Source: Bdellovibrio sp. (GTDB taxonomy: Bacteria; Bdellovibrionota; UBA1018). Taken from it: a stretch of 40,789 bases of DNA. The first letter of the stretch is position 1. The number at the start of each line of letters is the position of its first letter. Below the pieces are notes generated by a model. That model saw only the letters and a program-made list of their open reading frames with translations. It did not search any database and was not told the origin of the DNA. The DNA lies in NCBI GenBank assembly GCA_016185105.1, contig JACPOE010000029.1, positions 1-40,789 of the forward strand, given 5' to 3'. A program made the translations under genes and the position numbers. Shown in pieces: positions 16,508 through 26,172 of the stretch.

Positions 16508-17611
16508 CTATGAGGCGTCTTTCCAGCGCTTGTCATTTCTTTTTATTTTTTTGTCGTTGCGTAGAGATTGATTCGGAGAAGGATCGCTGGGTGTAAGCGC
16601 TGCTGCGCCCACTTTTTCCAGGTCCTCTGCTGAAAGCGAGCCGGATGTTTCTCCGGGTTCCAATCCGCTTAAATTCGACCCTGGATCTTCAAAATTCTCC
16701 AGCGAAGAAGATGCGTCAGCACTTCCCGGCTCTTCCATGCCAAAACTGCTAGGCTCATCAACTCTGAGGGCATCACTAGCTGAACCGAAAGAGAGGACCT
16801 CAGCCTTTGGAGTCGAGCCGGTTTTCGAAGGTCTAGAGAGGTTTTCACTGAGATCCCCCGAAATAAAAAGCCTGAGATTCATGATGGTTTCCGTAAAAGA
16901 CTGCACCAGTTGGCCTAGTGAGGTGACTTGGGCTAACATTTTCTCGGCCGAAGAAGAATTCTTCTGGGTGACATGAGCAATGTCCATCATCGCACGATTG
17001 GTTTCACGAATGCCCTGTTCTTGTTGTCTGGATGCAGTTGTAATTCCCTCCATTGCGTCGGCGATCTGTCTCATTCCCTCGGCCATCGAAAAGAAAGCTT
17101 GGCCGCACTGTTCAGTTACACCTTTAGCTGCAGTGACTTTCTCCTGCGTTGTGCCAATAATGTGGTTGACCTCTGTCACGCTGGAATCCAGGAGCGTTCG
17201 AATCTCACCTGCAGCTTTTCCGCTTAGACTAGCAAGTTTTCCGACCTCTTCGGCTACAACAGCAAATCCCTTTCCATGAATGCCTGCGCGAGCGGCTTCG
17301 ATTGAGGCATTAAATGAAAGGAGACGAGTTTCAAAGACAATGTCATTGATGATTGTTGTTTTTGAACGAATGTCTTCAATGATTCCTAAGATGGCACTCA
17401 ACTTAGTATTAGCTACTTGAATCTGTTGCATAGCTACGTTCATCTGCCCGACAATCTCTTTTCCTTTTTCAACCTGTTGTTCAGCATCGCGGGCAAGTGC
17501 CAAGCTACTATTAGCGTTTGTATTCGCCTGGGTGACCATCGCGGTCATTTCTTCCATGCTTGCGGCCGTCTCTTCGATGGCCGAAGCATGCTCAGTATTC
17601 AGACAGGTCAT
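16508..17611 (-). pseudogene. Methyl-accepting chemotaxis protein, C-terminal signalling fragment
   Basis: This is the cytoplasmic part of a chemoreceptor. The methylation and signalling helices [20 protein letters not shown]...[24 protein letters not shown] are present. The hairpin tip ([46 protein letters not shown]) is nearly normal: [19 protein letters not shown] replaces the usual Q-T-N-LLALNA tip. A Ser/Glu-rich tail of about 100 residues follows. The ATG at 17611 lies inside a helix and is not a natural start. The upstream half is in another frame (17592-18254), and the short linker between membrane and signalling domain is missing. It faces the chemosensory operon at 18314 and was probably its receptor. 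Confidence 0.82.
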
Positions 17612-18254
17612 ACAGAATTTCTATAATAGCTCCGGATAGACGTCGCGACAGAATCACCGAAAGACCGGTAGCTGCTGTGAGGAAAACCGCCAAAACGATC
17701 GCAGCCAATCTCATAAGAAAGCTTTGACGGTCTCCGTAGTGTAAGGATGCCTGCTGCGCCTTTTGTTTTGACGAGTTCAGAAGCTCTTCGAGAGCACTCT
17801 TTAAGGGCAGGTACTGCTTGTAAAGTGAAGTTTCGTTCTTTGTGTCGCCACTCTGGCTATCGTACCATTGGCTAATTGTGGGTTTGATTTGAGTTTCCAA
17901 AATAGCTGCTGATCCTTGCAAGAGCTTTAGGATTTCTTCAGAGGGCCCAGTGCTGATGAGATCCTCGATTGATCTTTCGATCGTTTTGAGTGCCTGGTTC
18001 GTCTTTTCAAACTGAGACCTTTTTCCGGAAACAATTGGGTTGTCTAGAGTTTGAATAGAGATTGTAAGATCTCTGGTTTTTACGCCAATTTCATCCAAAC
18101 GAATGATCCAGTCGACAGTGTGTCTATAGCTATTTTTTGCATTTTGAAGGACCCGAAAACTAACAATGTCCCCAAGCAGAGTGATTACCCCGACCGCAAT
18201 TACAACATGTGTTACTCTTCGCAGTCTTTGCTTTAGAGAATTCGACGTACCCAT
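17592..18254 (-). pseudogene. Methyl-accepting chemotaxis protein, N-terminal sensor fragment
   Basis: This is the sensor half of the receptor: a first membrane helix (THVVIAVGVITLLGDIVSFRV) and a periplasmic four-helix-bundle type domain (about residues 38-175). A second membrane helix (RLAAIVLAVFLTAATGLSVIL) follows. It then runs out of frame after [14 protein letters not shown]. The signalling half resumes at about 17611 in another frame at TEHASAIEE. Judged against normal receptors, about 25 residues of linker are absent. AAGGAA precedes the ATG at 18254 in a 59-base divergent region shared with the che operon. Confidence 0.78.
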
Positions 18255-18313
18255 AATTTCCTTTTCGGAAACTCCAATAAAGAAATGAGCTTAAACCACC
18301 GAAATGTAAGTGT

Positions 18314-20278
18314 ATGAGTGAGGCTAAATCAAAGATCCCAAGCAAGAAATCGAATGATTTCAAGGATGCACCTGTCTCTGAGGGTAGCGAGAAACCCAGT
18401 GTCTCGGTATTAAACGCAGTGAGTCAGGCAGTCTCTGAAAACAAAAACCTGATTCAAGCCATCCAGACTCTAGTAGACCGGCAAAAGAAATCGGGGTCAG
18501 ACAGCTTTGATTTCACTCCTGTACTGAGTGTCGCAACGGCTTTGACCGTTGCCTGTTTTTCCACTGGTTATGCTCCACTTTCAGATTTACTAACTGACTT
18601 TGAATTGCTGATTCGCCAAGAAAATATGCGGGCTCGAATGAAGCTCAGGCCTAGCGAACGCATTAGTCAGCTGATTCCATTTTTCTTCGCGATGTGCAGC
18701 CGCATTCAATATCTTTTGGAGTCACTGAGTTCGAATCCATCACTGATTTCGAAGATCAAGCCTGGCCGTAAGCGTCGTCTAGTGATCATCGATGACTCAA
18801 AGACCTTTCAACTCTTGCTCACAAAAATTTGTTCAGGACACCCTGATTTAGAAATTGTTGGGGTGGCGTCTAGTGGTGAAGAAGGCGAAAAGCTGGTGAC
18901 TAGCCTGCATCCCGATGTTGTTACTCTGGATGTTCACATGCCTGGGATGGACGGATTTACCTTCTTGAATCGACTCATGAAGGTCTGTCCCACTCCAGTG
19001 GTGTTAGTGAGTTCAATTGATGTACAAAAGGGCGGAGAAGTTTTTGATGCTCTTTATCAAGGGGCTCTAGATTTCATATCTAAGACAAGTTTAAATGGTA
19101 CTGAAGAGTCGAACGCGGATACGATCAATCGAATTTACAAAGCCTCTCAATGCAGTCTAAGTGCCTTGATGAGATACTATGCAACCGCGCCGTCGGTTTT
19201 GGATATTGAACAGGCTAACCTTGACCAAAGTAAGGTTGTCGTCGTCGGGGCGGGTGTAGGTGCCACTCGAACTCTGACAGATATTTTGAAACAGCTTCCT
19301 AAGAAAATTCCACCCATTTTGGTGGCGCAGAAAATTGTTCCAGGCTTTTCCAAAATGTTCATTCAAAGGTTGAATGAAGTTTACCCGTTTGTCGTGAAAG
19401 AGGCCGAGCAGGGCGAACTACTGGAGCCTTCAAAGGTCTATTTTGCTCCAGACGAGAAGAATATGACTGTTCTACAGTCAGCGCAGGGCTATCGAATCAT
19501 TCTCACAGACGGCGAAATCACCCAGGTTCGTCCTTCAGTAGATCTTCTCTTTGATTCCGCAGCTATGGCGTTTGGTGAAAAAACAGTGGGAGTTCTTTTA
19601 CCGGGAAACACGACAGATGGGGCGCAAGGGCTCTGTGAGATTCGCAAATCCAAAGGCTACACTGTTACGCAAGATGAAACTGATTCCCCAGATCCGACAT
19701 TGACCCGAGAAGCAATTAAGTTAGAAGCTGCTCTCGTTTCAGCATGGGGCGATAATGTAGCCGAAGTGATTTTAGATGCGATCACTGAAGGCAATGCCAG
19801 GGTGGATACGGAAGCCACCTTCATCGGAACGCTTTTTGAGGGTGAAGGCCCGAGAGTCTTGATTGTGGATGACTCTCCCACCATTCGAGCTCTGGTGAGG
19901 TACCATCTCCGAGCCATCGGCCTATCTAACTTTTCAGAAGCAAAAGACGGTCTAACTGCCTGGGAGGCCTTGTTAAGTGGAGTCTCCGAAAATCTACCCT
20001 ATGAGCTGATTATCTGTGATCAAAACATGCCGAAAATGCTGGGTTTGGAGCTTTTGCAAAAAATCCGCGTTCACGACAAATTGAAACAGACTCCGTTTAT
20101 TTTAGTCACCTCGGCCTCGGATCGAGAAACCGTAATGAACGCAGTCAAGGGCGGCATTAGCGATTTTGTGACAAAGCCGATGTCTGCAATGGTTTTGGCT
20201 GAAAAAGTGCGCTTGATCTTTGAAAAGATTGGGATTGGTCCAAAAGCGGTCAGTGAGCCCGCTAAGAAAGCTGTATGA
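18314..20278 (+). CDS. REC-pseudoCheB-REC hybrid chemotaxis regulator
   Basis: The 654-aa protein has an unassigned helical N-terminal region (about 30-150) and a CheB-type receiver (155-275, phospho-acceptor D206 in LDVHMPGMDG). A CheB methylesterase-like domain (307-490) follows, then a CheY-type receiver (514-638, D569 in IICDQNMP, K621). The methylesterase domain keeps the CheB frame (VVVGAGVGA, PPILVAQKIVPGFSKMFIQRLNEV, RPSVDLLFDSAA, GVLLPGNTTDGA) but has lost catalytic residues. The nucleophile Ser of GAS[TA]GG is G314 and the His of QH is K340; only the Asp (D435) remains. It should not hydrolyse receptor glutamate esters. An intact CheB is fused to CheR two genes downstream. The stop overlaps the cheA start (ATGA), so expression is coupled. 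Confidence 0.82.
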   Translation: MSEAKSKIPSKKSNDFKDAPVSEGSEKPSVSVLNAVSQAVSENKNLIQAIQTLVDRQKKSGSDSFDFTPVLSVATALTVACFSTGYAPLSDLLTDFELLIRQENMRARMKLRPSERISQLIPFFFAMCSRIQYLLESLSSNPSLISKIKPGRKRRLVIIDDSKTFQLLLTKICSGHPDLEIVGVASSGEEGEKLVTSLHPDVVTLDVHMPGMDGFTFLNRLMKVCPTPVVLVSSIDVQKGGEVFDALYQGALDFISKTSLNGTEESNADTINRIYKASQCSLSALMRYYATAPSVLDIEQANLDQSKVVVVGAGVGATRTLTDILKQLPKKIPPILVAQKIVPGFSKMFIQRLNEVYPFVVKEAEQGELLEPSKVYFAPDEKNMTVLQSAQGYRIILTDGEITQVRPSVDLLFDSAAMAFGEKTVGVLLPGNTTDGAQGLCEIRKSKGYTVTQDETDSPDPTLTREAIKLEAALVSAWGDNVAEVILDAITEGNARVDTEATFIGTLFEGEGPRVLIVDDSPTIRALVRYHLRAIGLSNFSEAKDGLTAWEALLSGVSENLPYELIICDQNMPKMLGLELLQKIRVHDKLKQTPFILVTSASDRETVMNAVKGGISDFVTKPMSAMVLAEKVRLIFEKIGIGPKAVSEPAKKAV

Positions 20279-22206
20279 ATGAATTTGAGCGAGAGCTTAA
20301 ACTAGTTTTCTTGGAAGAAGCTCGAACCCTCCTGGAGGAGGCAGAGCAGGATGGCCTTGCACTCGCGCAGGGGAAGTACGGAAGAGAAAACATTCAGAAA
20401 CTCTTTCGAATCGCACACACTTTCAAGGGTTCTGCGAAAGCGGCAGGCTTCGATTTTCTGTCACAGATGTCTCACGAATTTGAAAATGTTTTGGATCGTT
20501 TGGAAAAAGGAACTCTGGGATTTGACAAGGAAGTGGCAGCTGTTTTGATTGCTGCGATAGATAGCTTTAAAACTTCAGTAGATGGATTAATCCAAAATTT
20601 TGATTTTAGACCCGAAGGTCTAGATCAGGTGATGGGGAACCTAAAGCGCATCGCCGAACTGACACCCACGCAGGAAGTTCCGACCCAGTCAGGATCGGTT
20701 TCGCAGACTTCTGAGCCCTTTCGCTTCGGGAGTCGAATGCAGGTTTCCGCTCGAGTTTCAGAGGACATTGCAGCTAAAGAGCGAAGGTCGGAACCCACGC
20801 AGGGACCCTCAAAGCCTGCTCATCAGGAGATGATTCGGATTAATCCAGAAAAGCTCGATCGCTTGGTGGATTTAATTAGCGAGTTGCGGGTCCATCGAAA
20901 ACAGAAGGAGTTTCAGGAAGAGCGCGGAGATCACACCGAGTATATCGATAAAATCATAACCGAAGCTTACGATCTGTCCGTGACTCTACGGATGACCCCT
21001 CTGGCTCCAGTATTTAAAAAGATGCAACGTGTGGTCTGGGATGCAAGCCAGAGTCTCGGAAAAGACATCGAGTTTCAAACCTCTGGTGAGGAAGTGGAAC
21101 TCGACAAAGTTATTGTTGAAAAAGTGAGTGAGGTATTAACCCATCTGATGAGAAACGCAGTCGATCATGGGATTGAATCGGCTGGGGACCGAGTGAGCCA
21201 GGGAAAGCCCGCCTCTGGACTCATCAAAATGGCCGCTCTGATTCAAGACAATCGAGTTCAAATTTCAATTTCAGATGACGGGGCTGGTCTCAATCGGGAG
21301 AGAATCCTTAAAAAGGGTTTAGAGAAGGGCCTTGTGGCGTCGAGCAAGGCTTTAAGTGATTCGGAAATTTTTGAGCTGATTTTTGAGCCCGGCTTTTCCA
21401 CAAGGGACCAGGTCACCGATCTTTCTGGCCGAGGCTTTGGCATGGATGTGGTGAAGGCTGGCCTCCAGGAAATGGGCGGTACGATTGAAATACAGAGTCA
21501 GCCGGGTGTGGGGACATCATTCTACCTTTCTCTCCCTTTGATCCTAGCTATGATTGAAGGGCTTGTTTGCGAAGTAGACGAACGGAAGTACATTATTTCT
21601 CTGACCCAAGTTCACGAAACTGTGGACCTCAATCAGCATGAGTTAATTCGTGGGCCCGACGGGTCAGTGGTATTTCACTTAAGGGGGGACGTGATTGGTA
21701 AATCTCCAGTCTCTTCAAGGGTGGACGGCGGGCTTGATGAGAAATCAAACCACTATTTAGTATTTCAGGTAGGACAGGAGCGTTTTGCGTGTCCCTTGCT
21801 ACAGGTCAAAGAAGTGGTACGAGTGCCTCAAGTCAAGACCCTTCCGCATCAGGTCCGTTTTCTAAAAGGCATTGTGAATCTCAAAGGACAAGTGTTGAGT
21901 GTCATGGACCTAGGACTGCGGCTGGGGTTTTCTGAATGCGATTTATCAAGCGCACCTTTGATGTTTATTGTGGCTTACAACGGGGTCCAGCTTGGGTTGA
22001 TTGTCGGGACGGCTGAAGCAGTGGTGAAAATTCCACCCGAATCTGTAGAGGTCCCTTTGTCGATTCATCCAAACGTACCTTTTGATTTTCTGATCGGAGT
22101 AGGGAAGATCGGCGAAGATTTGGTTCACATTTTAGACTTGGAGAAGCTGGTCGGCGAATTTGTCCCAAAAAAATCAGAAGCTCAGAAAGAACGGACGGGC
22201 ACCTAA
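20275..22206 (+). CDS. cheA: CheA histidine kinase fused to CheW
   Basis: This 643-aa chemotaxis kinase has an HPt domain with phospho-acceptor H48 (RIAHTFKGSAKAAGF). A Ser/Pro-rich linker (130-185) stands where CheY-binding P2 is often found. The dimerisation helices (186-265) and ATPase domain follow, with N-box LTHLMRNAVDHGIE, G1 SDDGAGL, and G2 DLSGRGFGMDVV. The regulatory CheW-like P5 domain begins normally (MIEGLVCEVDERKYIISLTQV) but ends half-way at LRGDVIG near residue 475. A complete CheW (about 492-630: YLVFQVGQERFACPLLQV...FLKGIVNLKGQVLSVMDL) follows in frame. The gene is either a natural fusion or the product of an in-frame deletion joining cheA to cheW. GTG of the next gene follows the stop directly. 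Confidence 0.87.
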   Translation: MNEFERELKLVFLEEARTLLEEAEQDGLALAQGKYGRENIQKLFRIAHTFKGSAKAAGFDFLSQMSHEFENVLDRLEKGTLGFDKEVAAVLIAAIDSFKTSVDGLIQNFDFRPEGLDQVMGNLKRIAELTPTQEVPTQSGSVSQTSEPFRFGSRMQVSARVSEDIAAKERRSEPTQGPSKPAHQEMIRINPEKLDRLVDLISELRVHRKQKEFQEERGDHTEYIDKIITEAYDLSVTLRMTPLAPVFKKMQRVVWDASQSLGKDIEFQTSGEEVELDKVIVEKVSEVLTHLMRNAVDHGIESAGDRVSQGKPASGLIKMAALIQDNRVQISISDDGAGLNRERILKKGLEKGLVASSKALSDSEIFELIFEPGFSTRDQVTDLSGRGFGMDVVKAGLQEMGGTIEIQSQPGVGTSFYLSLPLILAMIEGLVCEVDERKYIISLTQVHETVDLNQHELIRGPDGSVVFHLRGDVIGKSPVSSRVDGGLDEKSNHYLVFQVGQERFACPLLQVKEVVRVPQVKTLPHQVRFLKGIVNLKGQVLSVMDLGLRLGFSECDLSSAPLMFIVAYNGVQLGLIVGTAEAVVKIPPESVEVPLSIHPNVPFDFLIGVGKIGEDLVHILDLEKLVGEFVPKKSEAQKERTGT

Positions 22207-24177
22207 GTGGAAGATGATTCAGACCAATCAGCTTGCAAACTCGAGCGTAAGTCAGAGCTCGTAGATCAGGAGACTGAAGAGTTTCTTCGTGCCATTTCTC
22301 TTAAAGTGCAAGGCGAGACTGGAATTCGTTTTTCTGGAAAAGATGTTCTTGTTCGCTCGAGGCTTCAAAAACGAGTGCGCGAGCTTCACCTGAAATCCTT
22401 AGGAGAATATCGGGCGTATTATAAAAAGAAATCCGAGCTCGAATTGCCTGAAGTGATCTCTGTATTGACGACCCATAAGACCTCCTTTTTTAGAGAAAAT
22501 GAGCATTATGAATTTCTAAAAATGCATGTTTTTCCAAAATTTATATTGGCCAAGAATAAAATTCGAATCTGGTCCGCTGGAACAGCAACCGGTGAGGAAG
22601 CCTATAGCATTGCTATCACCTTCCTAGAGGCACTTAGGGCAGCTGGACAAATGGACTCTAAGCTTGCACCCATGATTGAGATCGTGGGGACGGACATCGA
22701 TCAAAAGAGCATTCAAACAGCTCATCAAGGTGTGTACCCTCTCAGTGCTCTTCGTGAGCTTGATCCTGCAATTCTATCGAGGTACTTTCAAAAAGGAGAG
22801 GGTGATCTTGCAGATTGGGTGAGGGTTAAGGATGAAGTTTGGAAACTTTGTAGCTTTAAAGTAGCAAACCTTCTTACGGTGGATCAATCGCTTGGGACTT
22901 TTGATGTGGTCTTTTCAAGAAATGTTTTTATCTATTTCTCTAAGGATGCAGTGGAGAAATCGATTACACATATTCAAACTCGGTTAAATCCAGAGAGTTG
23001 GCTGTTCGTTGGTCTAACCGAGAATTTAAATGACATTAAGACCTCCTTAGTTTCCCTTGGGCATTCAGTTTATAAAATGTCTTCAGGTGAAAAAATTCAT
23101 TCTCAGGCTCAAATAAGAGCTTTCACAAAAACCCATCCCATTCGAGTTTTGATTGTCGATGATTCACCGACGATTCGTAGACTCATTTCCGAAATTTTAT
23201 CCAAGGACCACGGTTTTGAGATTGTTGGAGAAGCTGGGCATCCCATGGAAGCTGACAAGATTTTGCGTGAATCTAAGGTCGACGTGATGACATTGGATAT
23301 TCAGATGCCTTATATGGACGGCGTGACCTATTTGAAGAAACTTCAAAGGATTACCCATCCTCCGGTAGTGATGGTCAGCTCTCTCGGCTTTGATGAGGCC
23401 AATCGGGGACTTAACTGCCTAGACTTGGGAGCAGTGGACTATCTAGAAAAGCCAGCCAATGATCACCTTAATTTGCGTGCCGAGGAATTCAGAGCGGTCA
23501 TCCGTGGAGCCTTTGCAAGCCACACGCCCAAGCCATCCAAAGCGGTGGCTGAGTTTAAGCAAGCTGCGTTGGAGTACACACCGACACCTGAAGAAAAAAC
23601 CTTGATCTGCATCGGCGCGTCTGCAGGGGGGCCCGTCGCATTGCAAACAGTTTTAGAGAAGTTTCCTGCAAATTGCCCACCTATTTTAGTTGTCCAGCAC
23701 CTCCCAAAATTTTTCACTTCGGCTTTCGCCAGAAAACTATCTACGATTTGTAAGGCTCGAGTGGTCGAGGGGTCTCATGAAGAACCCTTGGTCGCTGGGA
23801 CTGTCTACATTGCTCCGGGTGGATTTCAGATGGGACTTATGCGAAAGGGCAAGAAATACTGTCTTGCCATTACACCAGGAGGCGAAGGCCCCCATTGTCC
23901 TTCGGTCGACTACCTTTTTTCATCAGTTGCAAATCATGCAAAGGATCTAAGTATTTCAGCTGCGCTTCTCACAGGGATGGGGCGAGACGGCGCAGTGGGA
24001 ATGAAAGAGCTTTACGATAAGGGTGTCTATACCGTGGCGCAAGATGAAGAAAGCAGTGTTGTATTTGGCATGCCGAAGGCTGCAATCGATTCAGGAGCGG
24101 CTGCCGCTATTCTCCCTCTTCACGAGATTTCCCAAGCTCTATTGAAAGGGTTGAAAAAGTCTAGAGAGGCTGCCTAG
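22207..24177 (+). CDS. CheR-CheB fusion: receptor methyltransferase and methylesterase
   Basis: This 656-aa fusion contains both adaptation enzymes. Residues 20-292 are CheR: TTHKTSFFRENEHYEFL, the SAM site RIWSAGTATGEEAYSIAI (normally GCSTGEE), VGTDIDQKSIQTAH and VVFSRNVFIYF. Residues 312-440 are the CheB receiver (D364 in LDIQMPYMDG). Residues 465-650 are an intact methylesterase with S472 (GASAGGP), H498 (VQHLP) and D594 (TGMGRDGA). Methylation and phosphorylation-controlled demethylation of receptors thus sit in one chain. The start is GTG directly after the cheA stop, with GGACGGGCACC upstream. It is last in the che operon. Confidence 0.88.
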   Translation: MEDDSDQSACKLERKSELVDQETEEFLRAISLKVQGETGIRFSGKDVLVRSRLQKRVRELHLKSLGEYRAYYKKKSELELPEVISVLTTHKTSFFRENEHYEFLKMHVFPKFILAKNKIRIWSAGTATGEEAYSIAITFLEALRAAGQMDSKLAPMIEIVGTDIDQKSIQTAHQGVYPLSALRELDPAILSRYFQKGEGDLADWVRVKDEVWKLCSFKVANLLTVDQSLGTFDVVFSRNVFIYFSKDAVEKSITHIQTRLNPESWLFVGLTENLNDIKTSLVSLGHSVYKMSSGEKIHSQAQIRAFTKTHPIRVLIVDDSPTIRRLISEILSKDHGFEIVGEAGHPMEADKILRESKVDVMTLDIQMPYMDGVTYLKKLQRITHPPVVMVSSLGFDEANRGLNCLDLGAVDYLEKPANDHLNLRAEEFRAVIRGAFASHTPKPSKAVAEFKQAALEYTPTPEEKTLICIGASAGGPVALQTVLEKFPANCPPILVVQHLPKFFTSAFARKLSTICKARVVEGSHEEPLVAGTVYIAPGGFQMGLMRKGKKYCLAITPGGEGPHCPSVDYLFSSVANHAKDLSISAALLTGMGRDGAVGMKELYDKGVYTVAQDEESSVVFGMPKAAIDSGAAAAILPLHEISQALLKGLKKSREAA

Positions 24178-24189
24178 GTTTGTCGTTCT

Positions 24190-26073
24190 TTAAGGGCCAG
24201 ATCCAGAAGTTTTGAGGTCATTCAATATTTTAAGAAGTGGGTAAAAAGTGGTGCGAAGCTTTTTATCCTTGGAATGTCGTGAAAGTTGCTGAGATATCAT
24301 TTCTAAGACTGCTGCTTCAGGTTGGTGGGAGAAGTATTCCGTCAGTTTGCCTAGCAACGATTTGAGTCGCTTTTCGCTTTTAAACTTAAAAAATAATTCG
24401 CCCATTTTTTCGACAAGTTTGGCGTCGGTAATATTGAAATCTGTAATGGTATGGAAGGATGCCAGAAATAAATTCTCCCCAAGGTCTCCATTGAGTGCCG
24501 AGAGGAACAGGCTTTGCTCGAGTGGAGAATAGTGTTCGCCTAAAATTCTAAAGGCCGTGGTTGGAACATTTCGATAGAGCCATCCGTTACGTCTGCCCGG
24601 CGGAACTTGGGCAGTCTGATCTTCTACGTATTGTTCCTGAATCATTCCACGAAGCCGAGGTCGGTCTTCTGGGTTGTAAGTCGTGCGAATCACTTCCAAG
24701 GCAATGTTTTTGTCTGGGGTTCGTCGTGAGGCAATCAGCCTAGGAAGGTAGATTCGTTCGACCTGTCGGGAAGATCGAAAGGTAGAAAAGACCGAGGTCA
24801 GGTCTTGAAGAACCACCGAGTCTTCTTCCTTGATCAAGGCATCATAGACCTCGGGGATGAGAGTTTCGCTTCCATTGATCAGCGGTACGAGTTGCCTTCG
24901 ATCGAGATGAAGTTTTTTCTCGGTGGGCGAAATCTGGGGAGCCCTTAAAAGTTTTAAAATATGGATGTCCCATTCAGGATTGTCTCGGTTCGCAGTTCTC
25001 AGAAGATGGCCCGGCGAATAGAGCGAAGCTGGATCCTCTTCCCCTGATTTTAAAGAAAAGAGGATCTCTCGATACTCTTCAGGGTAAGTTTCGCGAGATA
25101 GAAAGACCAGTTGAAGTGTCTTCTCAATGACGCTTTGACTGAGTCGAAGCTGATCGCTCGTGTTCTGGCCAAGGACCCAATCTGAACTCTTAACGGTCTC
25201 TATGAGAGGGGCAACTGTTTTTTGAAATTTTCCAGCTCTGATTTCAGGGATTACAGCGCTCTCAAAAAACCAATCCGCATGAGTTGGGGATTCCGCCCGC
25301 ATTGCTAAGCTCATTCCCTGCAAGGCTTGGGTCAGAGATTTTCCGCTTAGCTTAAGAAGTCGGATTTGCTCCTTGAAAAATTCTTTGTAGGTGTCTTTAT
25401 ATTCGGCCTCCGAGTTTCTTTGCAGTCGAGTCTGGGCCTCGGTCTTGAGACACTCAAAATAGTAATGGTACAGCGGTTGTTTTTCTGATTGCTCAGACTT
25501 GGATGCTTCATGAACAGCTAGAGTCAGAGCACCAAAGAAATCGGGACGTTCAGTTTTAAGTGGGTTTAGGTAGGTCTGGAGGTTTTCTAGCGATGAGGTT
25601 TCTAGAGTTGGGTTTTTGTCCGAGGAGTTTAAACCGTTTTGAAATGGGCGAAATTCTTCTTGAATAGCAAGGGCGAGCTGTTCAGTCGAAAGAGTCCCTA
25701 GGAGTTGGGATCTCAGAGTTTGTAGCTGGGTCAGGGTAGGGGCTAGGTTCGTTTCCAGGTTCGACCAGTTGAGGAAGGCTTTGATTTCAGTTTTTTGTTT
25801 TTCAAGAGAGATTTGCGTATGGGTGATGTACTTCAGAGCTAATCCAGGATTAGTTTTAGATTGAATAAATCTTTCGATTCCAGTCACTACACTTTGAGCC
25901 AAGGGAAAAAAGCCAGTATCGGGCATGAAATGAGGGTCTTCAAGTGTAACTAAGGTATCTTCAATCTGACTCTTAGCTTGAGGCCCCTCTGCGTTGCCAC
26001 TGCTTATGTTTAAGAAAAAGAGGATTGCAAAAGAGGCACCGATCTTTGCGATTATTTTTGAAAGCTTTGACAT
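24190..26073 (-). CDS. Large exported helical protein of unknown function
   Basis: The 627-aa protein has a signal peptide (IGASFAILFFLNISSGNA-E) and a mature part that is almost wholly helical. Many Leu-rich amphipathic segments resemble HEAT/TPR-like solenoids, especially in the second half (about 330-620, e.g. SVVLQDLTSVFSTFRSSRQVERIYLPRLI). No catalytic motif is visible and no family is recognised. It probably acts as a periplasmic or secreted scaffold. The start is ATG 26073, with GTG one codon upstream and a GGGG stretch before both. The gene is transcribed toward the che operon and follows lexA with a 99-base gap. Confidence 0.6.
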   Translation of the reverse strand: MSKLSKIIAKIGASFAILFFLNISSGNAEGPQAKSQIEDTLVTLEDPHFMPDTGFFPLAQSVVTGIERFIQSKTNPGLALKYITHTQISLEKQKTEIKAFLNWSNLETNLAPTLTQLQTLRSQLLGTLSTEQLALAIQEEFRPFQNGLNSSDKNPTLETSSLENLQTYLNPLKTERPDFFGALTLAVHEASKSEQSEKQPLYHYYFECLKTEAQTRLQRNSEAEYKDTYKEFFKEQIRLLKLSGKSLTQALQGMSLAMRAESPTHADWFFESAVIPEIRAGKFQKTVAPLIETVKSSDWVLGQNTSDQLRLSQSVIEKTLQLVFLSRETYPEEYREILFSLKSGEEDPASLYSPGHLLRTANRDNPEWDIHILKLLRAPQISPTEKKLHLDRRQLVPLINGSETLIPEVYDALIKEEDSVVLQDLTSVFSTFRSSRQVERIYLPRLIASRRTPDKNIALEVIRTTYNPEDRPRLRGMIQEQYVEDQTAQVPPGRRNGWLYRNVPTTAFRILGEHYSPLEQSLFLSALNGDLGENLFLASFHTITDFNITDAKLVEKMGELFFKFKSEKRLKSLLGKLTEYFSHQPEAAVLEMISQQLSRHSKDKKLRTTFYPLLKILNDLKTSGSGP

Positions 26074-26172
26074 CACACACCCCGCGACCAGGGCTCGCTA
26101 CCTTAATTAGCGCATTTTGTCAAAGGTAGGGAATTTCCACGTCTGAAAAGGGAATAGAAACTTTTTCAAATC

